Notes: generated from the sequence alone by a model not told the origin. DNA of 64,000 nucleotides from Flavobacteriia bacterium (GCA_016183815.1 JACPDW010000006.1:1-64000), one strand, 5' to 3'; counted from the first letter of the stretch, positions 28,634 to 39,675 are shown. A program made the numbers and translations.

Positions 28634-31600
28634 ATGGAACTCAAAGAACTTAAACCACGTATCACACTCAACAAAGCTTACTTAAAAATAAAGCCAAATC
28701 GTTCTGAAATTGAGGGTTTTAAATTCAATTTAATTCAATTACTTGATCGAACGAATGACAAGGAATCGGAAGAGTTTCATAAAAATTTAGTCATTGATTT
28801 TTTGAAGAAAACTTATTACGAACCGATGCATTTTGTCAATACCAAAGGACGTAATGATTTGGTGATACATAATGGAGCAGATGCCAAAAGTTCTGTTGGT
28901 GTAATTATTGAAGCAAAGAAGCCTACGAATAAAGCAGAAATGCTCACAAAAAGTAAAATCAATGTTAAAGCTTTTCAAGAATTGGTATTGTATTTTCTTC
29001 GTGAACGAATTACACTCAAAAACCTTGAAATAAAATACTTAATTGCGACAAATATCAATGAATGGTTTATTTTCGATGCGAACTTTTTTGAAAAAATATT
29101 TGCTCAAAATAAGACTTTTGTAAAGCAATTTACTGATTTTGAAAATGGAACTTTGACCGGAAAAACGACCGATTTTTTCTACAAGGAAATTGCGGAACCA
29201 TTTATTGCAGGTTTAAAACAAGATATTGAATTTACGCATTTTGATATTCGGGATTATGACAAACCGCTACGAAATAATGACAAGCTAGATGATAGACAAT
29301 TGATTGCTTTATTCAAATTATTGTCTCCGGAACATCTACTAAAACTCCCTTTTGCAAATGACAGTAATACGTTGGATAAGCGATTTTATGGCGAATTACT
29401 TCACATTATTGGTCTGACTGAAAATAAAGTAGGAGGTAAAAAGATCATTGAACGTTTGCCGAAAAATGACCAAAATACAGGTTCCTTAATTGAAAATGCT
29501 ATTATTCAACTAGATAGTTTAGATAAGATAGGTCAATTGAATAACCCCTCACATTTTGGAGATAGCCATGACGAACGATTGTTTAATGTTGGTTTGGAAT
29601 TAGTTATTACTTGGGTAAATCGGATTTTATTTTTGAAACTACTCGAAGCTCAATTAATTACTTACCACAAAGGAGATAAAACGTACTCCTTTTTAAATAT
29701 CGAAAAGTTACATGACTATGACGACTTAAACAGTTTATTTTTTCAAGTGTTGGCAAAAAAGCATGAGGATAGAAATAAAGATGTTAAAAGTCCATTTGAG
29801 AAAGTTCCTTATTTGAATAGTTCCTTATTTGAACCAACCGGAATTGAACACGGTACTATTTTTATTAGCAATTTAAGAGACGACAATACAATTCCTGTTT
29901 ACTCTTCAACTGTTTTAAAGGATGAGAATGGCAAGAAAAAAAGCGGCGAAATTAATGCACTTGCCTACTTGTATGAATTTTTGAGTGCTTATGACTTTAG
30001 CAGTGAAGGTTCTGAAGAAATACAGGAAGATAATAAAACCTTAATTAATGCTTCTGTACTTGGACTGATATTTGAAAAAATTAATGGTTATAAAGACGGT
30101 TCATTTTTTACTCCTGGTTTTATCACGATGTATATGTGCCGGGAGACCATCCGAAAGGCTGTTGTACAAAAGTTTAATGAAACAAAGGGCTGGAATGTTG
30201 AGCAATTTGAGGATTTGTACGATAAAATTGAAGACCGGACAGAAGCGAATAAAATTGTTGATAGTTTAAAAATTTGTGATCCTGCTGTTGGTTCTGGTCA
30301 TTTCTTGGTTTCTGCCTTAAATGAAGTTTTAGCCATAAAAAATGATTTAAAAATATTACAAGACCGAACTGGAAAACGTTTGAAAGAATACCAGTTGGAG
30401 GTTGTAAATGATGAGTTAATTGTTACGGACGAAGAGGGAGAATTATACGAATACAATCCTAAAAACAAAGAAAGTCAACGCATACAAGAAACGCTTTTTC
30501 ATGAAAAACAACGTATCATAGAAAATTGCCTTTTTGGAGTGGATATCAACCCCAATTCGGTTAAAATTTGTCGTTTACGCTTGTGGATTGAGTTATTAAA
30601 AAGTGCTTACTACAAAAGTGAAACTGAATTAGAGACCTTACCAAATATTGACATCAATATTAAGTGTGGTAACTCTCTCATTTCTCGATTTGATTTGGAC
30701 GCTGATTTAAGTGAAGCTTTGAAAAAAAGTAAGTGGAACATACAAAGTTACCGTTTAGCTGTTGACACTTACCGAAATGCGAAAACAAGGGAGGTGAAAC
30801 GTGAAATGGAAAGTTTTATACAAAAAATTAAAAGAGATTTTAAAAATGAAATCTTCCAAACTGACCCAAAAGTTCAAAAACTAAAAAAAATACAATATGA
30901 CCTAGGGTTAAGCTCTTCAGTGATGCTTTTTCATGAACCAAGTGCTTTTTATGGAAACGAAGAAAATGAGAAAAAAGCTAAAGAGCAACATGAAAAAAAG
31001 GCAAAGGAAGAAGAGAAACTAAGAAAAGAAATAGATGAAAGTATAAACAATAAAATCTACGACAATTCTTTTGAATGGCGATTTGAGTTTCCTGAGGTTT
31101 TAGATGATAATGGAAATTTTATTGGTTTTGATGTGGTGATTGGGAATCCGCCTTATGTTGGAATAGAAGCAATTAATTTTGATCAGAAAAAACATTATGA
31201 AACAAAATACGAGACAGCAGTTGGAAGATTTGATTTATATACCATATTTATTGAAAAGGCTGAATCAATTCAAAATTTGAAGAGTGCATTTTCTTTCATT
31301 ATCCCAGGTAAATTCTTAAATAACAAGCAATTTGTGAACGCAAGAAAAATTTTGTGTAAAAGCTCAAAAAGTGTCACGGTAATTAAAATTGATAACAAAG
31401 TTTTTGATGATGCACAAGTTGATAGTGTTATAGTTGAAAATTATTTTGATAAAAAAGAAACATATAAAGTTTCTAAATTTATTGATAAAATCCTGACTAA
31501 TACATCCGAAACTATTATTAAATCAATATTACAAGATAAAGAAGTTATTTTCAGAATTGAATTTAATGCAGAAATAGATAATTTGTTAGCGAAAATAGAA

Positions 31601-32284
31601 GAAAATTCCTTTAAAGTAAAAGAAATAGCTGAGGTGAAAGATGGAATAATAGCAGGCAGAGTAAAAGATATTTTATATGTAAATGAATCAAAAGGCGATA
31701 ATTATTTTAAATTGTTTTTTGGAAAACATCTTTCAAAATATAATCTTACAGATACTGAAGTTTGGGTGAATTATAACCCAGAAGAAGTAATGAAAGAAGA
31801 AATGATAAGAGTTGGAGGAAAAGGACCAGGTCTAAGAATGAGAAATAAAGACATATTTCAAAGAGAAAAAATACTTTCAAGATTTGTAGCAAAAGAAATT
31901 ATCGCAACATACGACAATGAAAATAGGTACTATGAACACACCTTACATAGCACACATGTTTTTGATAAAAGATTTAATACAAAATATGTCTTAGGTCTTT
32001 TTAATTCTTCACTTTTAAAATTTTATTATCATAAAACCAACTCACAGGGAGGAGATATTTTCCCACAAGTTAGAATATCATCAGTTGAGAATTTGCCAAT
32101 TAAAATTGTTGATTTGAAAAAGCAAGAACAGATAATAAGTTTAGTAGACAAAATTTTAAAAATTAAGGAGGAAAATCCAGTAGCAGATACAACAGAATTA
32201 GAAACAGAAATTGATAAGTTTGTTTTCAAATTTTATGAGTTGACAGAAGAGGAAATAAAATTTGTTAAGGAGAGTGAGGGATGA
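28634..32284 (+). CDS. Type IIG restriction-modification enzyme (Eco57I-like)
   Basis: A 1,216-residue single-chain restriction endonuclease and N6-adenine methyltransferase. The N-terminal nuclease domain (DUF7149-like start) shows a PD-(D/E)xK site: Asp75 in KGRNDLVIHN, Glu93 and Lys95 in IIEAKKP. The gamma-class methylase has SAM motif DPAVGSGHF (549-557) and catalytic NPPY (838-841). A helical, charged spacer (EKKAKEQHEKKAKEEEKLRK) precedes it. The C-terminal third is the target-recognition part, ending in a TaqI-type coiled region. Both activities look intact. Bases after about 31,170 are clearly more AT-rich than before. It is followed 39 nt later by an OLD-like nuclease gene. Confidence 0.92.
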   Translation: MELKELKPRITLNKAYLKIKPNRSEIEGFKFNLIQLLDRTNDKESEEFHKNLVIDFLKKTYYEPMHFVNTKGRNDLVIHNGADAKSSVGVIIEAKKPTNKAEMLTKSKINVKAFQELVLYFLRERITLKNLEIKYLIATNINEWFIFDANFFEKIFAQNKTFVKQFTDFENGTLTGKTTDFFYKEIAEPFIAGLKQDIEFTHFDIRDYDKPLRNNDKLDDRQLIALFKLLSPEHLLKLPFANDSNTLDKRFYGELLHIIGLTENKVGGKKIIERLPKNDQNTGSLIENAIIQLDSLDKIGQLNNPSHFGDSHDERLFNVGLELVITWVNRILFLKLLEAQLITYHKGDKTYSFLNIEKLHDYDDLNSLFFQVLAKKHEDRNKDVKSPFEKVPYLNSSLFEPTGIEHGTIFISNLRDDNTIPVYSSTVLKDENGKKKSGEINALAYLYEFLSAYDFSSEGSEEIQEDNKTLINASVLGLIFEKINGYKDGSFFTPGFITMYMCRETIRKAVVQKFNETKGWNVEQFEDLYDKIEDRTEANKIVDSLKICDPAVGSGHFLVSALNEVLAIKNDLKILQDRTGKRLKEYQLEVVNDELIVTDEEGELYEYNPKNKESQRIQETLFHEKQRIIENCLFGVDINPNSVKICRLRLWIELLKSAYYKSETELETLPNIDINIKCGNSLISRFDLDADLSEALKKSKWNIQSYRLAVDTYRNAKTREVKREMESFIQKIKRDFKNEIFQTDPKVQKLKKIQYDLGLSSSVMLFHEPSAFYGNEENEKKAKEQHEKKAKEEEKLRKEIDESINNKIYDNSFEWRFEFPEVLDDNGNFIGFDVVIGNPPYVGIEAINFDQKKHYETKYETAVGRFDLYTIFIEKAESIQNLKSAFSFIIPGKFLNNKQFVNARKILCKSSKSVTVIKIDNKVFDDAQVDSVIVENYFDKKETYKVSKFIDKILTNTSETIIKSILQDKEVIFRIEFNAEIDNLLAKIEENSFKVKEIAEVKDGIIAGRVKDILYVNESKGDNYFKLFFGKHLSKYNLTDTEVWVNYNPEEVMKEEMIRVGGKGPGLRMRNKDIFQREKILSRFVAKEIIATYDNENRYYEHTLHSTHVFDKRFNTKYVLGLFNSSLLKFYYHKTNSQGGDIFPQVRISSVENLPIKIVDLKKQEQIISLVDKILKIKEENPVADTTELETEIDKFVFKFYELTEEEIKFVKESEG

Positions 32285-32323
32285 GAAAAATGTCCAAAAC
32301 TAAAAAATAAACATGGTAAAGTA

Positions 32324-34189
32324 ATGATAAAAAGTATTGAATTAAAGGATAATATTTTAAAAGAGTATCATTTTGATGACGCACCTTTCCTCAATGAACT
32401 TGCTAAAATTAATGTTTTCATTGGAGGAAATAACTCTGGTAAAAGTAGGATTTTAAGATATCTTTTTGCAGATAATGATAAATATAGATATTTTGACTAC
32501 ACAAGCTATGCAGATGAAAAATGGAAACTTTTAGTCAATAATTTAATTCAGCATACTAAAAGCGCATTAAAAAGAGTTAGTGAAAGTGATTTTGTTGAAC
32601 AAGATAAATTAGCCATTTTAAACGAAATTGAATTAGTAGTTAATGTTTCATCGCAAGTAGCCAGAATATTGCGAATTATTAATTTAATAGAGCATTTAAC
32701 ACCTGCAGATTTTAGCACAATAAATAGACATCAATCAAATACTGTTTCTCATAGTTATTTTCAAAGAATTATGCAGACGATAAAACCGTATTATGATCAA
32801 TTAGCTTCAAAAACAACTAGTGAATCAAAATTATATATCCCTATATTAAGAGGGCTGAGACCTATTCAGCATAAAGAAGGAAAAGTTTTTTCAAATTTTG
32901 ATAGTTTCAAATTAAGAAGTTCAATTGATTATTTTGATGAAATTAAAAATGACAATCTCAATATCTTTTCGGGATTAACAATGTATGATGAAGTGATGAA
33001 ATTGCTTTTAGGTTCCGTTTCAGATAGAAAATTAATTGGCGATTTTGAAGATTTCTTGGCGGAATATGTATTTGGAGAAAATATTACGTTGATACCAAAA
33101 TACCAAGACGATGTTTTACATATTAAAATTGGTGATGAAGAGCAACTAGAAATATATAATTTGGGTGATGGTTTGCAAGCTTTAATTTCGATTTTATTTC
33201 CTGTTTTTATTAGAAAAGATAAAAAAATGCTAATTTTTATTGAAGAACCTGAAGCACATTTACATCCAGAATGGCAATTAAAATTATTAAGTGCCTTGAA
33301 ATCTTTTGAAAATCATCAATATTTCATTAGTACTCATTCAAATGCATTTATTAATGATGATCAAGCTTCCATCTATCATGTAAAAAGAGAAAAAGAATTT
33401 TCACTTATAAAAAATTCAAATTTAGAATTTGATAAATTAAATATTATTAAAAATTTAGGATATAGACAAAGTGATTTACTATTGGCGAATTTTATATTGT
33501 GGGTTGAAGGACCAAGTGATAAAACCTATTTCGAATATTGGATTAGTAAAATCGCACCTGAACTGAGAGGGGGTATTGATTATACAATTATGTTTTATGG
33601 AGGTAGTACATTCAAATATCTAATCGAAAAAAATCAAATGATTGATTTATCATTTATAAAAAAAATAAATCAAAATTTTGGTATTGTCTTGGATAGTGAT
33701 AGAAAATCAAAATCTGAAAATCATAATTCAAACAAAAAAGAAATTGAAAAGCATTTTTTGGATAATGGTGCGTTTTGCTGGTTAACCACTTTTAGAGAAA
33801 TTGAAAACTATATTGATTATGACGTTTTCTCTGATGCTGTTAAAGCGTTTCACAAGAAAAAAAATATTAGTATTTCAAGTGGAAATTTTGACGATAGATG
33901 CATGGTTCTTGATAATGATGCAAAATTGGAATTCAAACCCAAAATTCAAATTCCTCAAGAAATATTTAAAAAAATCCAAAAAAATAAGGATGGGACTACA
34001 AAAGGAATTGAATCTAATATATTGAGAAATGCCATTGAAAATGCTATTCAGGAAACTGGAAAATCAGTTTTTAAGGTTGATAAAATCAACGTAGCTAAAG
34101 TTGTTGTCGATAATAATCCAGAAATGAGTGAACCAGAATTAGTTAAAAAAGTACAGGAATTGGTTAAAAAAATAAAAAATGTAAGATGA
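32324..34189 (+). CDS. OLD-like ATPase with TOPRIM nuclease domain
   Basis: A 621-residue two-part protein. The ATPase half has Walker A IGGNNSGKSR (about 33-42) and a Walker B region IFIEEPEAHLHPEWQ (about 304-318) with the D-loop/H-loop segment FISTHSNAF. The C-terminal half is TOPRIM-like: Glu395 in WVEGPSDKTYFEYW, glycine turn FYGGST (about 424), Asp457-x-Asp459 in VLDSDRK, then LTTFREIENYI. This is the OLD-family plan, the class that includes Gabija GajA; fused AAA-plus-TOPRIM forms of PARIS also look similar. It sits directly behind the restriction enzyme, which supports a role in phage defence. No UvrD-type helicase partner is adjacent. Confidence 0.82.
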   Translation: MIKSIELKDNILKEYHFDDAPFLNELAKINVFIGGNNSGKSRILRYLFADNDKYRYFDYTSYADEKWKLLVNNLIQHTKSALKRVSESDFVEQDKLAILNEIELVVNVSSQVARILRIINLIEHLTPADFSTINRHQSNTVSHSYFQRIMQTIKPYYDQLASKTTSESKLYIPILRGLRPIQHKEGKVFSNFDSFKLRSSIDYFDEIKNDNLNIFSGLTMYDEVMKLLLGSVSDRKLIGDFEDFLAEYVFGENITLIPKYQDDVLHIKIGDEEQLEIYNLGDGLQALISILFPVFIRKDKKMLIFIEEPEAHLHPEWQLKLLSALKSFENHQYFISTHSNAFINDDQASIYHVKREKEFSLIKNSNLEFDKLNIIKNLGYRQSDLLLANFILWVEGPSDKTYFEYWISKIAPELRGGIDYTIMFYGGSTFKYLIEKNQMIDLSFIKKINQNFGIVLDSDRKSKSENHNSNKKEIEKHFLDNGAFCWLTTFREIENYIDYDVFSDAVKAFHKKKNISISSGNFDDRCMVLDNDAKLEFKPKIQIPQEIFKKIQKNKDGTTKGIESNILRNAIENAIQETGKSVFKVDKINVAKVVVDNNPEMSEPELVKKVQELVKKIKNVR

Positions 34190-34228
34190 AATTTGTTTTA
34201 TGACTTTTAATATCAAACAAAAACACCA

Positions 34229-35117
34229 GTGAAACAAGAAAATTATATCGTCGAAATTTAACAGCTTCTGCATAATGCTAGGCAACAGGCGTATCGAGCT
34301 GTTAATAGTGTCATGGTAGAAGCCTACTGGAAAAGTGGAAAACGAATTGTTGAAGAAGAGCAAGGTGGAAAAGATAGAGCTGCATACGGAAAAGCAATTC
34401 TTAAAAACCTATCTCATGCACTTACAGAAGAATTTGGGCGTGGCTTTTCTGAACGAACTTTAAGAGAAATTCGACAGTTTTACCATACTTTTCCTAGTAT
34501 TGGGGAACTATTATCTCTTGATAATGAAAAACAGCGAACAGCAATCGCCAATTCAGAAAATGAAAAATGGCGAACAATCTTCGCCAAATTGAATTGGACA
34601 CATTTTCAACGCGTTTTAAAAGTAAAAGATGAACAAGCACGTTACTATTATTTGAAAGAAGCAGCAGAACAAAATTGGTCGATTGGAACACTTGACCGAA
34701 ATATTTCAACACTTTTTTATCAACGGCTACTTTCAAGCCAAACAAAAGATGAGCTTGAACAAGAAATGAAAAATAAAACCAAAATTTTCCAGAATGATTC
34801 ATAAGATTTTATTAAAAACCCATCCGTTCTTGAATTTTTAAATTTACCAAGTAATACGAGCTATACAGAACAAGAATTTGAAAAAGGTTTAATTGAAAAC
34901 ATACAACAATTTTTGTTGGGAACTTGGAAAAGGATTTTCATTTGTAGCAAGATAAAAACATATTCGAACAGAAAGTGCTGATTTTTATATTGACTTGGTA
35001 TTTTACAATTACATTTTAAAGTGTTTCGTGATTCTCGAATTAAAAACAACTAAAATAACGCATCAAGATATTGGTCAACTGGACATGTATGTGCGTATGT
35101 TTGAAGATTTAGAACGA
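34229..35117 (+). pseudogene. Broken DUF1016 (YhcG-type) PD-(D/E)xK nuclease gene
   Basis: Conceptual translation from GTG 34229 follows the DUF1016 family from end to end but is broken at least four times. There is a TAA at 34259-34261 inside the N-terminal helix, before QLLHNARQQAYRAVN. A second in-frame TAA lies at 34802-34804, before DFIKNPSVLEFLNL. One extra G in the GGG at 34918-34920 shifts the frame within LLELGKGFSF. A fourth stop, TAA at 34953-34955, sits where ARQKHIRTE is expected. The nuclease core (ADFYIDLVFYN, LELKTTKITHQDIGQLDMYV) then reads on to Arg at 35115-35117 and stops abruptly at the last base of rlmN; about 80 residues are lost. The longest surviving frame is 34313-34804. 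Confidence 0.88.
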
Positions 35118-36155
35118 TTACACTTGCATTTTATTTGCTAACTGACCACAAGCGGCGTCAATATCTTTTCCCCTACTTCGTCTAACATTTACAATCAAAT
35201 TTTTACTTTCTAAAAAAGTAGCAAAAGCATCGACCTTTTCCACTTCACTTTTTTGATAAAGTTTATCCCCTATTGGGTTGTATTCTATCAAATTTATTTT
35301 GCAAGGAACACTTTTGCAAAATTCAGCTAGTTCATAAGCATCTTGAAGTGAATCGTTAAAATCTTTCAACATTACATATTCAAAAGTGATTCTGTTCTTT
35401 GTTTTTTCATGAAAATAAATCAATGCATCAGTAAGAGATAAAAGGTCATTAGAATCGTTTATTTCCATAATTTGACTTCTTTTTTTATCGTTTGCAGCAT
35501 GTAATGAAAGAGCCAAATTAAATTTTACTTGATCGTCACCTAATTTTTTAATCATCTTAGCAATTCCAGCAGTCGATAAAGTAATTCTTCATGGTGAAAT
35601 TTCTAAACCCTCTTTTGAAGTAAGAATTTCGATTGATTGAAGTACATTCTTGTAATTGAGTAAGGGTTCGCCCATTCCCATATACACTATATTTGTTAAG
35701 CCCTGCTGATATTCTGATTCAGCTAAGTTTTTTATATACACCAGCTGATCTACAATTTCTCCGACACTTAAATTTCTTTTAAAACCTAATTTTCCTGTTG
35801 CACAAAATTTACAAGACAAACTACAACCCACTTGAGATGAAATACAAGCGGTCATTCTAATTGAAGTTGGAATCAACACACTTTCAACCAATTGATGTTC
35901 ATCTGTTGTTTTAAAAGTACATTTAAAAGTTTTATCTTTTGATTTTTGTTGATGTATTTGTTCTATCGAGTCAATATAGGCAATTTCTTCAATTTTTTTT
36001 CTGAAAGATAGAGGAATGTTGCTCATCTGATCAAAAGAAGAAGCATTTTTTTTCCACAACCACTCGTACAATTGATTGGCTCGAAACTTTTTTTCACCAT
36101 ACTTTTCTGTAAGTGTTTGAAGTTCCTCTTTCGATAATTGTCTAATATTAATCAA
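35118..36155 (-). pseudogene. rlmN: rlmN (23S rRNA/tRNA m2A methyltransferase) with in-frame TGA
   Basis: Together the two halves give a full-length RlmN (about 345 codons) in one reading frame, interrupted only by TGA at 35591-35589. The radical SAM cluster motif CKFCATGKLGF, preceded by SSQVGCSLS, is in the first half, with MGMGEPLLNY. The second half has RITLSTAGIAKM, ALSLHAANDKK, and the C-terminal Cys in DIDAACGQLANK. The stop replaces the residue before RITLST, usually Arg, so a single C-to-T change (CGA to TGA) would explain it. RlmN methylates A2503 of 23S rRNA and A37 of some tRNAs. Lies 6 nt after secA. Sequencing error is the main alternative. Confidence 0.85.
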
Positions 36156-36161
36156 AGTAAA

Positions 36162-39100
36162 CTATTTACCGTGACATTGTTTGAATTTTTTACCACTTCC
36201 ACATGGACAAGGGTCATTTCTATTTATTTTTGGTTCAGCAATAATTGGAGTCTTTTTAACTGGCTCACTATAAGAGTTTTCTATTGCTTCTTGATAACCT
36301 TCAGAACTATTAAAACGAGGAGCTGAAGTTGAACTTTGATTAGAAATGCTTGCTTTTTCATAAGCATTAGGTCCTTTTACACTTTTATTGGTGCTTTTAA
36401 TCTGTTCTAAGTATCCTGGAATATCCATTTTGACAAGCATTTCAATGGTTTCAATATTCATTCTTGACATCATACTTTTAAACAACTCAAAAGATTCTAA
36501 TTTGTAAACCAATAAAGGATCTTTTTGCTCATATACAGCTTGTTGAACAGATGTTCTCAAATCATCCATTTCTCTTAAATGTTCCTTCCATTCATTGTCA
36601 ATTAGTGATAAAACAATATTTCTTTCAAAAAAATCAACTAAATTTTTACCTTGACTATCGTAAGCTTCTTTTAGAGGAACGATTATTTGTAATTCTTTTT
36701 TGCCGTCAGTTAATGGAAAAGCAATGTTTTGATATTGATTACTAGGATTTTCAAAAACAGATTTTATTTGAGGAAAAGCCATTTGTGTTATCCTTTGGTT
36801 TTTTACTTTATAATGACTTAAAACAGCATCGTATAATTTTTCAGCTAGTTCAGTTTTATTCATTGTGGCAAATTCTTCTTGTTTAAATGGAGTTTCAATG
36901 CCTAATACGCGATAGATTTCCAAAGTTAAATCTTCATATTGATTTACATTAGGGAAATTAAACATAATGTTATCACAGACATCGTAAAACATATTAGCTA
37001 TATCAAATCCTAAACGTTCACCAAAAAGTGCATTTTTTCTCTTTTTATAAATAGCTTTTCGTTGTGCATTCATCACATCATCGTATTCCAACAATCTTTT
37101 TCTAATACCAAAATTGTTTTCTTCCACTTTTTTCTGAGCTCTTTCGATAGACTTAGAAACCATACTGTGTGTAATCACTTCACCTTCTTTTAAACCCAAA
37201 CGATCCATGATTTTAGCAATACGTTCAGATCCAAACTTACGCATTAAATCATCTTCCAAAGAAACAAAAAATTGTGATGAACCAGGATCTCCTTGACGAC
37301 CAGAACGGCCTCTGAGCTGTCTGTCAACGCGTCTTGAATCATGGCGTTCTGTTCCGATAATGGCTAAACCACCTTTACTTTGAACTCCTTCTCCCAGTTT
37401 TATATCTGTACCCCTACCTGCCATGTTTGTAGCAATAGTTACAGCACCAGATAATCCTGCACTTGCAACAATTTCAGCTTCTTTTTGATGTAATTTAGCA
37501 TTTAAAACATTGTGTTGAATACCACGCATTTTTAACATTCTGCTCAACATTTCAGAAATTTCAACCGTTGTTGTACCAACTAACACTGGTCTTCCTTGTT
37601 CAACTAGTTTAACTATTTCATCAATAACAGCAGCAAATTTCTCTCTTTGAGAACGGAAAACCAAATCGTTTTTATCTGTCCTTGAAATGGGTCTATTAGT
37701 AGGAATACTAATTACTTCAAGTTTGTAAATATCCCAAAATTCTTTTGCTTCTGTTTCTGCAGTACCCGTCATACCTGCCAATTTATGGTACATCCTGAAA
37801 TAATTTTGTAATGTAATGGTTGCATAAGTTTGTGTTGCTGCTTCTACCGTTACATTTTCTTTCGCTTCAATAGCTTGATGTAAACCGTCTGAATATCTTC
37901 GGCCTTCCATAATACGACCAGTTTGTTCGTCAACAATTTTCACTTTACCTTCCATTATCACATATTCTACTTCTTTTTCAAATAATGTATAGGCCTTTAG
38001 CAATTGATTTACAGAATGAATTCTTTCCGATTTAATACTAAAATCCCTTATGATTTCATCTTTTTTCTTCAATAAATCTTGAGGATTGAGAGAATGTGAC
38101 TGTAGTTTAGCTATTTCACTACCAATATCAGGAATAATATAAAAATCCCTACCTTCAGATCCTGAAATTAAATCTATACCTTTATCAGTCAATTCAATAG
38201 TATTATTCTTTTCATCGATTACAAAATACAATTCTACATCGATTTTTTTCATATTTTTACCTTGTTCCTGTAAATAGAAATTTTCGGTTTTTTGTAAATG
38301 AGCTTTAATTCCTGACTCAGATAAAAATTTAATTAGAGCTTTATTTTTTGGTAGTCCTCGGTGGGCACGTAACAAGGCAATTCCACCCTCTTCCAACATT
38401 GTTTTTGTGTCTTTTTTATCGTCTAATGGAGAGTTGATGACTTCTAATTTTTTCTTTGCTTCAACTAAACACTGATTTACATAAGATTTTTGAGCATTAA
38501 CTAACTTTTCAATTCTCGGTTTTAACTCATGAAATTCATGTTCATCACCTTTTGGCGTTGGACCAGAAATAATTAAGGGAGTTCTTGCATCATCAATTAA
38601 CACAGAATCCACCTCATCTACTATTGCATAATGGTGTTTTGCTTGAACTAAATCTTCCGTTGAAGAAGACATATTGTCTCTTAAATAATCAAAACCAAAT
38701 TCATTGTTTGTTCCAAAAGTAATGTCAGACAAATAGGCCTCTCTTCTTTCTTGGGAGTTAGGACGAGTTTTATCCAAACAAGACACTTTTAAACCATGAA
38801 ACTGATATAATGGCCCCATCCATTCGGAGTCTCTTTTTGCCAAATAATCATTTACCGTAACTAAGTGAACACCTAATCCAGTTAAGGCATTTAGATAAAC
38901 TGGCAAGGTTGCAACAAGTGTTTTCCCTTCCCCAGTCTGCATTTCAGCGATATTTCCTTTATGTAATACTGCCCCACCCATAAGCTGAACATCGTAATGT
39001 ACCATATTCCATTTCACCTTTGTTCCAGCAGCAGTCCATTCGTTATGCCAAATTGCATAATCACCATCAATGGTAATACCATCTTTTTCTTTAGCTAATT

Positions 39101-39512
39101 GACGATCAAAATCTAAAGCTTTTACTTTTAAATGCCCGTTTTCAACCCATCTTCTCGAGGTTTCTTTGATAACCGCAAAGGCCTCAGGCATTATTTCTAA
39201 TAAAACTTCTTCTAATTTAGTGTCAATTTCATTTGTAATCTCATCAATTCTATTGTACAATTCGTCTTTTTCAAAAATAGGTGTTGAATCTAAATTTGCT
39301 TTGTTTTTTAACTCGTCTAATTCTTTGTCAAAAGAGGAAATCGACTCTTTAAGTTTTACTTTAAATTCAAAGGTCTTATTTCTTAATTCATCGTCTGTTA
39401 AAGATTGTAATTTTTCAGAATATTTTTTTGTTTGATCAATTATAGGTTGATATTTTTTTGTGTCTTGAGCAGATTTATCACCAAAAATGGTTTTTAATAT
39501 GGATGTTATCAT
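36162..39512 (-). CDS. secA: Preprotein translocase ATPase SecA
   Basis: A 1,116-residue SecA motor that drives secretory proteins through SecYEG. It shows Walker [12 protein letters not shown], Walker [53 protein letters not shown] and the zinc-binding SEC-C tail [19 protein letters not shown]. It is longer than E. coli SecA (901), with an N-terminal coiled insert (about 60-110) and a large insert after the preprotein-binding region, as usual in Bacteroidota. It is followed 6 nt later by rlmN, so probably bicistronic. TAATTTTG lies 21 nt upstream. Confidence 0.97.
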   Translation of the reverse strand: MITSILKTIFGDKSAQDTKKYQPIIDQTKKYSEKLQSLTDDELRNKTFEFKVKLKESISSFDKELDELKNKANLDSTPIFEKDELYNRIDEITNEIDTKLEEVLLEIMPEAFAVIKETSRRWVENGHLKVKALDFDRQLAKEKDGITIDGDYAIWHNEWTAAGTKVKWNMVHYDVQLMGGAVLHKGNIAEMQTGEGKTLVATLPVYLNALTGLGVHLVTVNDYLAKRDSEWMGPLYQFHGLKVSCLDKTRPNSQERREAYLSDITFGTNNEFGFDYLRDNMSSSTEDLVQAKHHYAIVDEVDSVLIDDARTPLIISGPTPKGDEHEFHELKPRIEKLVNAQKSYVNQCLVEAKKKLEVINSPLDDKKDTKTMLEEGGIALLRAHRGLPKNKALIKFLSESGIKAHLQKTENFYLQEQGKNMKKIDVELYFVIDEKNNTIELTDKGIDLISGSEGRDFYIIPDIGSEIAKLQSHSLNPQDLLKKKDEIIRDFSIKSERIHSVNQLLKAYTLFEKEVEYVIMEGKVKIVDEQTGRIMEGRRYSDGLHQAIEAKENVTVEAATQTYATITLQNYFRMYHKLAGMTGTAETEAKEFWDIYKLEVISIPTNRPISRTDKNDLVFRSQREKFAAVIDEIVKLVEQGRPVLVGTTTVEISEMLSRMLKMRGIQHNVLNAKLHQKEAEIVASAGLSGAVTIATNMAGRGTDIKLGEGVQSKGGLAIIGTERHDSRRVDRQLRGRSGRQGDPGSSQFFVSLEDDLMRKFGSERIAKIMDRLGLKEGEVITHSMVSKSIERAQKKVEENNFGIRKRLLEYDDVMNAQRKAIYKKRKNALFGERLGFDIANMFYDVCDNIMFNFPNVNQYEDLTLEIYRVLGIETPFKQEEFATMNKTELAEKLYDAVLSHYKVKNQRITQMAFPQIKSVFENPSNQYQNIAFPLTDGKKELQIIVPLKEAYDSQGKNLVDFFERNIVLSLIDNEWKEHLREMDDLRTSVQQAVYEQKDPLLVYKLESFELFKSMMSRMNIETIEMLVKMDIPGYLEQIKSTNKSVKGPNAYEKASISNQSSTSAPRFNSSEGYQEAIENSYSEPVKKTPIIAEPKINRNDPCPCGSGKKFKQCHGK

Positions 39513-39532
39513 TGTTTAATTAAATTATTATA

Positions 39533-39540
39533 CAAAATTA
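39533..39540 (-). promoter_or_regulatory. -7 element before secA
   Basis: On the minus strand TAATTTTG matches TAnnTTTG and ends 20 nt before the secA ATG. Confidence 0.5.
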
Positions 39541-39645
39541 GCTAATATTTAGCATAAGTTTTCGTATAAGACTAAAATCATTCCAAAAAAATCAGATATG
39601 ACAAATTGTCGCTATTAATTTCAATAACTTATGATAAATCAAAAC

Positions 39646-39675
39646 TTGCTTTTTTCATTTTTGGATTTATTTTTG
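39646..39675 (+). promoter_or_regulatory. -33/-7 promoter before 39694 gene
   Basis: TTG at 39646-39648 and TATTTTTG at 39668-39675 are separated by 19 nt, the spacing expected for a Bacteroidota sigma promoter. It ends 18 nt before the ATG at 39694. Confidence 0.6.

Noticed and set aside
34494-34802. A 102-codon minus-strand frame opposite the DUF1016 remnant
   Set aside because: The plus-strand translation matches DUF1016 clearly; the antisense product has no recognisable features.
35589-35591. TGA recoded as an amino acid
   Set aside because: TGA ends other genes in the window (for example the hydrolase at 8363-8365) and no SECIS-like or recoding signal is evident. Mutation or read error is simpler.
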